From assembly GCA_035485575.1 (NCBI GenBank), contig DATHNW010000022.1, positions 1 to 64,000 on the forward strand: a DNA stretch of 64,000 bases, in the 5' to 3' direction. Source of the stretch: DASRHD01 sp035485575 (GTDB taxonomy: Bacteria; Verrucomicrobiota; Verrucomicrobiia; Opitutales; Opitutaceae). Shown here one piece after another: positions 32,567 to 40,517 of this stretch; within the stretch, counting starts at the first letter, position 1; each line of letters begins with the position of its first letter. The notes under the pieces were generated by a model that was not told the DNA's origin, did not search any database, and was given only the letters and a program-made list of their open reading frames with translations. The translations under genes and the position numbers were made by a program.

Positions 32567-34840
32567 TTAAAATTGGCCGGACACCGTGAGAAAGTAATCG
32601 CGGGGTGTCAGGACGCTGTAAGTGCTGTTCAGTGGGTTTGCCTTCGGTGCTTTCAAGAGCTGCACCTGGCGGTTGAAAAGGTCATTCACCTGGAGCCGGA
32701 TCTTGACGCTGTGAATGAAACTCCCGGCGGGGAGTTTCCAGCCATAGCCCAAGGCAAGATCCCACAGGGTATAACCACCCTGAACGGCAGCAAAAGAGCC
32801 GGCGGGCAGGGGAACATCCGGGCTCGGAGCGCCGGAATAAACCGTGTACGGCCCGATGTATTTTCCCATGAAGGAGGCGAACAGGCCCGCATGATCATAG
32901 ATCAGACCGGCTCCGGCGGTCGACTGAGGATTGTTTTCCACGCGACGCTTGGAGCCCTTGTAGGTGGCGTAATTGCGCGAGCCATTGGCAAAGACGCTGA
33001 GGCCGTTGCCAATGTAGAAAGTCGCTTCACCCTCCATTCCGTAATAATAGGCGCCCCGGGCATTGAAATAAACCAGGTCGTTGGAATCGAAATTGGGCGA
33101 GCCGGGGACTTCCGCGGGATTTAAAAACTGAACCGGAAAATTGCTGTAATTGATCCAATATCCGTCGATGTCCGCATTGAACCGGTCCGTCTTGTACACC
33201 GTGCCGAGCTGGTAATTCGTCGTCTGCTGGGGTTTGACCGTGTTCAGCTGGGCGTTGAGCTCGGAGGATTCAGCCAGAGCGGGCGTGAGGAAACCCTGGG
33301 CGTATTGCGCGTAGGCTGACCAGTCGTGGGTGATGAGGTAATTGGCCGACACCAGCGGCAGTGCCTTGGAATAGGTCTGGTCGAAGGAGAAGGGCTGAAC
33401 CTCCTTGTCCTGGTTGACCGGGCCGTGCATCGAGCGGTTGACGCTCAGGTACTTGAGGCCGGGATCAATCGAAAGGGCGGGCGTGATATGCCACTCATAC
33501 TCGGCGTAAGGCTGCCAGGTCCTGGTCCAATAATGCATGTTCCAGGCATAGCCATGGTTGGAGCCGGCGTGGTTCACATCGAGGATGTTGTTTTGCACCA
33601 CCGGTCCGGCCGCGGGGTTGGTTTCATCGTAGAAATAATTGTAGCGCGGTCCGTGCTGGTAGTCGAACCACACGCCGGTCTTGAGGGTGCCGATCTGGTC
33701 GTCGTGCGTGACGGCCAGATAATCGCCGTAAGCGCGCACGACGTTTACTTTTACCTGTCCGCCAAAGTCCTTCTTGGACGGACCCGAGTTGGTGTTCGGA
33801 GACTCGTGGCTGACGTTGTTGTAATTGAAGGTGTAGACCTTGTCGTGGACGTTCCAGCCTGACCCCAAATCGCTGTCGAGGCCGATGTATTCCATGTCCG
33901 CATGCTTTTCCTGGTGGTTGCGCTGATAGTCGTCGCCATTGGCATCGAGTGGGTTGTTGGTCTGGCCGAAGTTGCGGCCCAGGGTGTAGATCTGCTGCTG
34001 GGTCGGGTTCGCGTCATTGGGATTGTTGAATTTGATGTTATTGTATGTCCCGAGGAAGGTGAGAGTGGTTTGCTTGCCCACCGGCTGCAGGTACTTGATG
34101 AAATAGGTGTTGCGCCGCAGTGTCCCGAAAGTGCGGTAGCCGTCGGAAGTCATGTATTGGTAGCTGGCAATGGCGGAGGCGTTGTTGGCCTTCGGCAGCA
34201 GGCCCGTATTGAATTCGAAGTGCGCCAACTGGGTATGGTAGCTTCCGTCGCTGAGTGTGGGAATGAAAGCTGGCGTCGTAAGCGGGTCTTTGGAAAACAT
34301 CGCAATCGTGCCACCAAACGTGGCCATGCCGATGGTGCTGGCAGTGCCCGGGCCGCGATCAATCACTTCCCGACCGATCAGCTTGGCTGGGAAATAGCTC
34401 GTAGTGTGGTGAGTGAAGTCATTGCCATCGCCGAAAGGGATGCCGTCAAAGGTGACGTTGTACTGGCCGTCGGAAAAACCGCGGAGAATGGGCTTCGATT
34501 CATTCAGACCCGGTCCGTTCGTGGAAAAATTGCTTACGCTTGGCGCCAGGTTGGCGATCATCGCGTAGTCGGCCGTCGGTGCGATGCTGTTCTGGATGGT
34601 CTGCAGGTTGATCGACGACTGGGGCTGAAGGGTGGTCAAAGGGCTTTCCGTGGGCGCCATCGTCTGGGCGGATGTGCGGGGGGCCGAGATTTCAAAGTCC
34701 TGGAGGCGGACGATCTTGGAATCATCGGGTTTGGGATTTTCAGGTTCGGTCTGCCCGGGGAGTGCGGCCTTTGCGGCTAAAAATGCTGTGAGGAGCAGAT
34801 AATGTTTATAGTTGCAGAATGCGTGATTGCAGGTGTTCAC
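32567..34840 (-). CDS. TonB-dependent outer-membrane receptor
   Basis: 757 residues from GTG 34840 (the open frame reaches 34921, but residues before the hydrophobic segment look non-coding). A signal-like stretch YLLLTAFLAAKAALPG precedes a plug domain (VRLQDFEISAPRTS with a TonB-box-like VxxxxFEIS; SKPILRGFSDGQYNVTFDGIPFGD; RGPGTASTIGMATFGGTI). A ~22-strand barrel follows, ending in the aromatic YFLTVSGQF. No SusD partner is present. The downstream acid phosphatase suggests a phosphate-ester ligand, but metal or siderophore import is possible. Start codon is uncertain. Confidence 0.9.
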   Translation of the reverse strand: MNTCNHAFCNYKHYLLLTAFLAAKAALPGQTEPENPKPDDSKIVRLQDFEISAPRTSAQTMAPTESPLTTLQPQSSINLQTIQNSIAPTADYAMIANLAPSVSNFSTNGPGLNESKPILRGFSDGQYNVTFDGIPFGDGNDFTHHTTSYFPAKLIGREVIDRGPGTASTIGMATFGGTIAMFSKDPLTTPAFIPTLSDGSYHTQLAHFEFNTGLLPKANNASAIASYQYMTSDGYRTFGTLRRNTYFIKYLQPVGKQTTLTFLGTYNNIKFNNPNDANPTQQQIYTLGRNFGQTNNPLDANGDDYQRNHQEKHADMEYIGLDSDLGSGWNVHDKVYTFNYNNVSHESPNTNSGPSKKDFGGQVKVNVVRAYGDYLAVTHDDQIGTLKTGVWFDYQHGPRYNYFYDETNPAAGPVVQNNILDVNHAGSNHGYAWNMHYWTRTWQPYAEYEWHITPALSIDPGLKYLSVNRSMHGPVNQDKEVQPFSFDQTYSKALPLVSANYLITHDWSAYAQYAQGFLTPALAESSELNAQLNTVKPQQTTNYQLGTVYKTDRFNADIDGYWINYSNFPVQFLNPAEVPGSPNFDSNDLVYFNARGAYYYGMEGEATFYIGNGLSVFANGSRNYATYKGSKRRVENNPQSTAGAGLIYDHAGLFASFMGKYIGPYTVYSGAPSPDVPLPAGSFAAVQGGYTLWDLALGYGWKLPAGSFIHSVKIRLQVNDLFNRQVQLLKAPKANPLNSTYSVLTPRDYFLTVSGQF

Positions 34841-34921
34841 CCTATGAATCTGCCCGCGGTTTGTAACGGGTGTGCGACGGCGGGGTGACATTGCGGTGTC
34901 AAATGCGACAGTCCGGCCCAT

Positions 34922-35348
34922 CGATCAAAATCGATCCGCAAACTGCATTAACCAACCTTCCGGCAGAGAACCCTGCGCAATTTTTTCGCGCTGTCGGCGC
35001 GTGCGTTTGGGGCCATCGGCCAAACCGCGTGAAGACTTTCACGTGCGCAATAATTGCGCTGCGGATTTTCCGGCCCGGGTTGCGCGCCGGAAATGCGGGC
35101 GGCTCTTTGCAGATTTTCTGGCAGCGTATCGTGCCTTGCATGCTGCAAACGCAAAATTGCGCCGCTGCAAAAATTTTGCGCGGTGTGAAATTTTGCATCA
35201 CGCGGACGGCCCAAATGCATGTTTCAAAAAAAATTGACGGATGTTTGCACGGCGAAATGAACCGGCGGCGGCATGTGGCGTAAACAAGGGGTAAATCCTC
35301 GGGCCATGGTGGATTCACCGTCGCGAAAAATTATTTGTGCCGTCTATT
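34922..35348. promoter_or_regulatory. Gene-free divergent region rich in TGCAAA/ATTTTGC repeats
   Basis: About 430 bp between the TonB receptor and the receiver/coiled-coil gene. It is dense in GCAAA/TTTGC words, including the odd palindrome GCAAAAATTTTGC and the nearby GTGTGAAATTTTGCATCAC, at about 35145-35205. Such clustering suggests operator sites for a regulator or nucleoid protein. No gene is supported here. Confidence 0.4.
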
Positions 35349-36761
35349 ATGACAGGCACTCAAATTTCCTTTTCGAAGATCGTCATGAATGTCGTGAAAA
35401 AACTTCTCATTGCGCACGGTGACCAAAAAATCCGGCGCCGCCTCGTGCTCTTCCTGGCAGACGCCGGCTACGACCTGCGCGCCTTTGGCTCGGTTGAAGC
35501 CGCCACCGAGTCTGCTCGCAACGAATGGTTCGATCTCGCGCTCATCGACTATGAGCTCTCGGGCACGCGTGATTTTTCCTTTGTGGAGCTGCTGAAGAAA
35601 ATTCAGCCGACGGTTCCGATCATTTTGTTCGTTCAGCAATTTGAGCTGTCCATCATCGTCAAGGGCATTCGCGTGGGCGTGACCGACGTGATGTCACACG
35701 GTGATCTTACGAAGGTTGCCCGTCGCGTCGCCACGATCTTCAATCCCGACGCTCCGGTGCTGGCCGATGCCGAGGGTGTCACGCCGGCCGAGCTGGCCGA
35801 GGTCGAGGTGGCGCTCGACCGCATGACGGGACGTGATGCCACGGATGGTCCCGACTCGCCTGACCATTCCGTCGGCGATCTCCCGGCTGAGCTCCTGCGC
35901 GGCGCCAAGGAGCGTGCCCTGCTCGAGGCCAAAAATGCGCGCATCGAGGTTGAGAAGTCCGCGATCGAGGCCGAATTGAAGACACTTCTCTCGCAACTGG
36001 CCGACGCCAGCCGCCTTGAAGTTGAATCGGCGGAACTCCACAGCCAGCTTGAAATTGCAGCAGCGGCCCAGGCGGCGATTGATGCGAAGGCCCGCCAGCT
36101 GGCGGAGACCCGGGCGGAGATCGCGCGCGAGCGCACCGCGCTGGAAGAAGAACGTCGCCGCGTCGCAGTCAAATCGGACGACGAAGTGGTCAAGGAGCGG
36201 GCCGATCGCGAAACTTGGAGTGCCCAGCTGCATCAGGAGGACGACCGCCTGCGCGAGGAGGCGGCCCGCCTCCAGCACGAAACCGTCAGGCTGGCCCGGG
36301 AACGCCGGCGCTGGCACGACGACCTCGATCTGCTCCGCGAACAGGAAAAGAATCTGCGCGACTACGAGGTTCGCCTTCGTCAGGTGCAGGCGCAACTTGA
36401 AGCCGACCGCGTGCTCTGGTTCAGCGCGCGCAATCCGTCCGCACCCTCGCCCTTTGCGGACGACCCGGCGCTTAAGGACGCCTGGCAGAAACTTCAGCGG
36501 GCGACCGAGCTGCTTGAGGCCGAGCGCGCCAATTTTCGTGATGAAAAGCTCCTCTTTGCCGAGCACCAGACGGATTTGAAGCGCCGCGAGGAAAAGGCCA
36601 AGGATCTCATGGCGAAGATCGAGGAGCGCAACGCTCTTCCGCCGCCTCCGCCGCAAGCTTCATCCAATGCGCTGGGTGCGGCGGCTTCTGCCGTCAAATC
36701 GTTTTCCCGTGCACCCTTCGAGGTGGCCAAGGCTGTTTTCAGCGGAAAAAAGGACGAGTAA
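35349..36761 (+). CDS. Receiver-domain protein with long coiled coil
   Basis: About 470 residues. Residues 1-130 form a receiver-like domain (KKLLIAHGDQKIRRRLVLFLADAGYDL; Asp in LALIDYELSG; KIQPTVPIILFVQ). From about 190 to 430 there is an almost unbroken charged coiled coil (LEEERRRVAVKSDDEVVKERAD...). The end is basic (KSFSRAPFEVAKAVFSGKKDE). There is no DNA-binding or enzymatic output, so it likely works by protein-protein contact, like scaffold or cytoskeletal regulators. ATG 35349 or 35385 are possible starts. A separate promoter is expected in the AT-rich region upstream. Confidence 0.75.
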   Translation: MTGTQISFSKIVMNVVKKLLIAHGDQKIRRRLVLFLADAGYDLRAFGSVEAATESARNEWFDLALIDYELSGTRDFSFVELLKKIQPTVPIILFVQQFELSIIVKGIRVGVTDVMSHGDLTKVARRVATIFNPDAPVLADAEGVTPAELAEVEVALDRMTGRDATDGPDSPDHSVGDLPAELLRGAKERALLEAKNARIEVEKSAIEAELKTLLSQLADASRLEVESAELHSQLEIAAAAQAAIDAKARQLAETRAEIARERTALEEERRRVAVKSDDEVVKERADRETWSAQLHQEDDRLREEAARLQHETVRLARERRRWHDDLDLLREQEKNLRDYEVRLRQVQAQLEADRVLWFSARNPSAPSPFADDPALKDAWQKLQRATELLEAERANFRDEKLLFAEHQTDLKRREEKAKDLMAKIEERNALPPPPPQASSNALGAAASAVKSFSRAPFEVAKAVFSGKKDE

Positions 36762-36856
36762 GGGGAGCTTGGGGTTGAGGTTTCCGGACGGGCTATGCCC
36801 GGCCGACGCCGATAATTTTTGTCGCGAATCGGCGCGTCACGCTTTTTTGTCTTTGC

Positions 36857-37906
36857 ATGAAGAAAGCCAAGCGCGCCCAGATCCGCCCGGAAGACGTGAA
36901 TGCCGCCCTCGCGAAAACGAAGGGCCCCGTTTCGAAATTCATCGCGCGCCACTACCGGCATTTCAACGCCGCTGCGTTGCTGGACGCCGCCAAGGCCTAT
37001 GAGGTCCACCTTCAGAAGGGCGGCCAGATGCTAGTGACGCTGGCCGGCGCGATGTCCACCGCCGAGCTCGGCCTTTCGCTCGCCGAGATGATCCGCCGTG
37101 ACAAGGTTCACGCCATTGTCTGCACGGGGGCGAACCTCGAGGAGGACATCTTCAATCTCGTTGCGCATGATTACTACGAACGGGTGCCGGGCTACCGCGA
37201 TCTCACGGCCGCCGATGAGCAGGCGCTGCTCGCCCGTCACATGAACCGCGTGACCGATACCTGCATTCCCGAAATGGAAGCCATGCGTCGCATCGAGACC
37301 GCGGTGTTGGAGGAATGGATGGCCGCTGACCGGGCGGGCCAGCCCTGTTTTCCGCACGAGTTCATGTACAAGATTCTTCGCGGCGGGAAACTGAGGAAGT
37401 CCTACCAGATTGATCCGAAAAATTCCTGGATGATTGCCGCGAGCGAAAAAAGCCTGCCTATCTACGTGCCGGGCTGGGAGGATTCCACGCTCGGCAACAT
37501 GTATGCCGCCGCTGTCATCCGTGGCGATGTGAAGAACGTCCACACCGTGCGCACCGGCATTGAGTACATGACGACGCTGGCCGGTTGGTATACTAAGAGC
37601 GCGAAAACGCTGCGTGGCGGCCATGGTTCCCTCGGTTTCTTCCAGATCGCCGGCGGCATCGCGGGCGATTTCCCCATCTGCGTCGTGCCCATGCTGCATC
37701 AGGACCTCGGACGGGACGAAGTGCCGCTGTGGGGCTATTTCTGCCAGATCAGCGACTCGACCACGAGCTATGGCAGCTATTCCGGTGCCGTGCCCAACGA
37801 GAAAATCACCTGGGGCAAGCTGGGCGTGAACACACCGAAGTTCATCATCGAGAGCGATGCCACCCTCGTCGCACCGCTCATCTTTGCGTGGCTGCTCGGA
37901 CAATGA
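36857..37906 (+). CDS. Deoxyhypusine-synthase-like protein
   Basis: 349 residues of the DHS family, complete in length. Visible are GAMSTAELGLSLAEMIRRDKVH (NAD-binding start), CTGANLEEDIFNLVAHDYYERVPGYRDLT, GSYSGAVPNEKITWGKLG with the catalytic lysine (about 321), and the C-terminal SDATLVAPLIFAWLL. In archaea and eukaryotes the enzyme transfers the aminobutyl group of spermidine onto eIF5A. Bacteria lack eIF5A, so bacterial homologs are thought to make or modify polyamines (homospermidine-synthase-like). No other polyamine genes are in this window. Confidence 0.9.
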   Translation: MKKAKRAQIRPEDVNAALAKTKGPVSKFIARHYRHFNAAALLDAAKAYEVHLQKGGQMLVTLAGAMSTAELGLSLAEMIRRDKVHAIVCTGANLEEDIFNLVAHDYYERVPGYRDLTAADEQALLARHMNRVTDTCIPEMEAMRRIETAVLEEWMAADRAGQPCFPHEFMYKILRGGKLRKSYQIDPKNSWMIAASEKSLPIYVPGWEDSTLGNMYAAAVIRGDVKNVHTVRTGIEYMTTLAGWYTKSAKTLRGGHGSLGFFQIAGGIAGDFPICVVPMLHQDLGRDEVPLWGYFCQISDSTTSYGSYSGAVPNEKITWGKLGVNTPKFIIESDATLVAPLIFAWLLGQ

Positions 37907-37917
37907 AATATTCCAGT

Positions 37918-37987
37918 GCCGGGGTGCAAATATCCCCGGCGCACAAATTCGACCGCGTGCAGGCCGCCCGCGGTCTTTTTGTTTTTA
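37918..37987 (+). terminator. Tandem hairpins terminating the DHS-like gene
   Basis: A first hairpin GCCGGGG-...-CCCCGGC (37918-37940) is followed by GACCGCG-11 nt-CGCGGTC and TTTTTGTTTTT (37951-37985). The second is a classic rho-independent terminator. It ends 50 bp before the next gene's ATG. Confidence 0.85.
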
Positions 37988-38038
37988 GTGGGCTTCGTGC
38001 CTTTTGCCTTCCAGCGCCTTTATCCTAACAGTTTCGCC

Positions 38039-40180
38039 ATGCCCAACCGCCTCGCGCACGAGAAATCCCCTTATCTGCGGCAGCACGCCGGCAACCCTGT
38101 AGACTGGCTGCCTTGGGGCGAGGAGGCTTTCGCCCGCGCACGGACGGAGCAAAAGCCGATTTTCCTCAGCATCGGCTACTCAACGTGCCATTGGTGCCAT
38201 GTCATGGCGCATGAGTCGTTTGAAAACGGGGACATCGCGGCGCTGCTCAATGCGCATTTCATTTCCATCAAGGTCGACCGGGAGGAGCGGCCCGACGTCG
38301 ACCGCCTTTACATGACCTACGTGCAGGCGCTGGCCGGCCATGGCGGCTGGCCGCTCAGCGCGTGGCTTACGCCGGAGCTCAAGCCGTTTTACGGCGGCAC
38401 GTATTTTCCGCCGGAAGACCGCCACGGCCGGCCGGGTTTCGCGAGTGTGCTGCGAGCCCTTGTGCGCGGCTGGGCTGATGAGCGTGAAAAGTTCGTGGTG
38501 GAGGGTGCGCGCGCTGTTGAAATCCTGCGGGCGCACGCAGGCCGCACTGCCGCGGCTCCGCCGGTGGAGATGTCGCTCGCCGCAGCGGCCGGCGAAGCGT
38601 TCGAGCGCGCGTTTCGGCATTTTTATGAAACCTTCGATGAGCAGCATGGCGGCTTTGGCGGTGCACCGAAATTTCCGCGCGCCAGCGGGCTGAATTTCCT
38701 CCTCCGCTGCGCCGCGTTGCAAGGCACCGATTCCGAGGCCGGCCGCACCGCCCTGCAGATGATCGGGCTCACGCTGCGAAAAATGGCCCAGGGCGGCCTG
38801 CATGACCACGTGGGTGGCGGCTATCACCGCTATTCCGTGGATGAGCGCTGGTTCGTGCCGCACTTCGAGAAAATGCTCTATGATCAAGCGCAGATCGCCT
38901 TGAATTTTCTCGAGGCACACCAAGCCACCGGCGATGCGCGCCATGCCTGGGCCGCGCGCGATATCTTTGATTACTGCCTTCATGGCCTTGCGCATCCCGC
39001 GGGCGGATTTTTTTCGGCCGAGGATGCCGACAGTGCTCTCGACGCTGGTGGCGGGGAGCATGCGGAAGGCGTGTTCTATCTCTGGGGCGCGGATGAGTTG
39101 AGGGCCGTGCTGGACGGTGATTTTGGCCTCGTCGCTGCGCATTTCGGCGTGCTCGATGCTGGCAATGTGCCGCGGGAACAGGATCCGCAGGGCGAGTTTT
39201 CCGGTAAAAACCTTCTGGCCCAGCGGCAGCCGCTTGCCATTACCGCGCGTGAACTCGGGCTCACGCTGGAGATGACCAATGAAAAGCTGGTTGCGGCACT
39301 GGCCCGGCTGCAAGTGGCGCGCGCCCGCCGCCCGCGCCCGCATCTTGACGACAAGATTCTCACGGCGTGGAACGGGCTGATGATTTCCGCGCTGGCCCGC
39401 GGCGCGCAGATTCTCGGCGATAATGTCCTGCTCGCCGCCGCAGGACGGGCAGCGGAATTTATGCAGCAGGAGCTTTTCGATAAAGGGCGCGGCGTGCTTT
39501 TCCGCGCGTGGCGCGAGGGCCGTGGCCCGGCTGAAGGCTTCGCTGAGGATTACGCTTTTCTGGTGCAGGGATTGCTCGATCTGTACGAGGCGTCGTTCGA
39601 TCTTCGCTGGTTGCAATGGGCGGAGCGGCTGCAGGAAAAGATGGATGAACTCTTTTTTGATGCGGTGCGCGGCGGTTATTTCAATTCGCGCGCGGATGAC
39701 GCGAGCCTCGTGCTGCGGCTGAAGGAGGATTATGACGGCGCGGAGCCTGCGCCGAGCAGCGTGGCGGCGTTGAATCTGCTGCGGCTTGCGACGATGTTGC
39801 AGCGAAGCGACTTTCGCGAGCGCGCGATGTTCACATTGGAAGGGTTTCGTGCCCAGTGGCTGGATACGCCGCAGGCGTTGCCGCAGATGCTCTGCGCGCT
39901 CGAACTCGTGCTCGAACCGCCGCGGCAGGTAGTGCTGGCGGGCGATCCGCACGCGGAGGATTTTCGCCGGATGGCCGCTGTGTTGCATGAACGGTCCGGA
40001 CCGCGGCGTGCGCTGCTTTGTGCTGATGGGGGCAAGGGCCAGGCATGGTTGGCGCAACGGGCGCCGGAGCTGGCCGCGATGCGGCCGATTGAAGGTCAGG
40101 CAACGGCTTACGTCTGCGAAAATTTCGCCTGCCGGGAGCCAGTGCATGACGCGGCAGCTTTGCGGGGATTACTGGGATAA
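38039..40180 (+). CDS. Thioredoxin-domain protein (YyaL/SPATA20 family, DUF255)
   Basis: 713 residues from ATG 38039 (MPNRLAHEKSPYLRQH, the family's conserved start). The N-terminal thioredoxin-like domain has STCHWCHVM (Cys50, Cys53) and KVDREERPDVD, followed by GGWPLSAWLTPELKPFYGGTYFP. The remainder is an (alpha/alpha)-barrel-like domain with GGFGGAPKFP, GGYHRYSVDERWFVPHFEKMLYDQ and SAEDADS. Members are widespread in bacteria and eukaryotes and their biochemical role is unclear. Single-gene transcript by context. Confidence 0.95.
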   Translation: MPNRLAHEKSPYLRQHAGNPVDWLPWGEEAFARARTEQKPIFLSIGYSTCHWCHVMAHESFENGDIAALLNAHFISIKVDREERPDVDRLYMTYVQALAGHGGWPLSAWLTPELKPFYGGTYFPPEDRHGRPGFASVLRALVRGWADEREKFVVEGARAVEILRAHAGRTAAAPPVEMSLAAAAGEAFERAFRHFYETFDEQHGGFGGAPKFPRASGLNFLLRCAALQGTDSEAGRTALQMIGLTLRKMAQGGLHDHVGGGYHRYSVDERWFVPHFEKMLYDQAQIALNFLEAHQATGDARHAWAARDIFDYCLHGLAHPAGGFFSAEDADSALDAGGGEHAEGVFYLWGADELRAVLDGDFGLVAAHFGVLDAGNVPREQDPQGEFSGKNLLAQRQPLAITARELGLTLEMTNEKLVAALARLQVARARRPRPHLDDKILTAWNGLMISALARGAQILGDNVLLAAAGRAAEFMQQELFDKGRGVLFRAWREGRGPAEGFAEDYAFLVQGLLDLYEASFDLRWLQWAERLQEKMDELFFDAVRGGYFNSRADDASLVLRLKEDYDGAEPAPSSVAALNLLRLATMLQRSDFRERAMFTLEGFRAQWLDTPQALPQMLCALELVLEPPRQVVLAGDPHAEDFRRMAAVLHERSGPRRALLCADGGKGQAWLAQRAPELAAMRPIEGQATAYVCENFACREPVHDAAALRGLLG

Positions 40181-40285
40181 ATCAAGAATTAACGATTTAT
40201 TTACATAATGATTTTGCTCCTTCAAGCAGCCCGGTCTTGAATCTCCGGCAAGCGCATATATAAGTGGCCGTTGCCCTTCCAGCGC

Positions 40286-40510
40286 ATGAGTCCAGTCAAG
40301 CTTAGCACGATTCTGATGGTGAATGATGATCCTGACGATCGTGTGCTTATGCGCGAAGCATTCGCAAGGAGCAGGCTGAGGGGTGATTTTTGCGCGGCCA
40401 AAGAGTCTTCCTGGCGGCTTGATTTCAATCCGCCGAAAAGGGATGGCCGCGAGGTTTTGCGCGAAATTCGCGCAACTTCCATGTTCAAGGCCATCCCCAT
40501 CACCAGCTGA
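40286..40510 (+). pseudogene. Internally truncated Rcp1/CheY-like response regulator
   Basis: The 74-residue frame begins as an Rcp1-type receiver (STILMVNDDPDDRVLMREAFARSRLRGDF) and ends as its middle (LDFNPPKRDGREVLREIRATSMFKAIPITS). The ~30 residues in between that normally carry strand 2 and helix 2 are missing, and the protein stops before the switch lysine and final helix. The Asp position reads LDFNPPKRDG. It sits 7 bp upstream of the hybrid kinase, the usual place of an Rcp1-like partner, so it is probably a decayed partner. Expressed mini-protein remains possible. Confidence 0.75.
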
Positions 40511-40517
40511 ACGCATC

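Noticed and set aside
31860..34921. A PUL-like SusCD system at the TonB receptor
   Set aside because: No SusD homolog and no glycosidase adjacent; the partner is an acid phosphatase.
38180..40147. 655-aa minus-strand frame inside the thioredoxin-domain gene
   Set aside because: Antisense shadow. Composition is Arg/His/Gln-rich with no domain, and the plus strand carries the complete YyaL/SPATA20 family signature.
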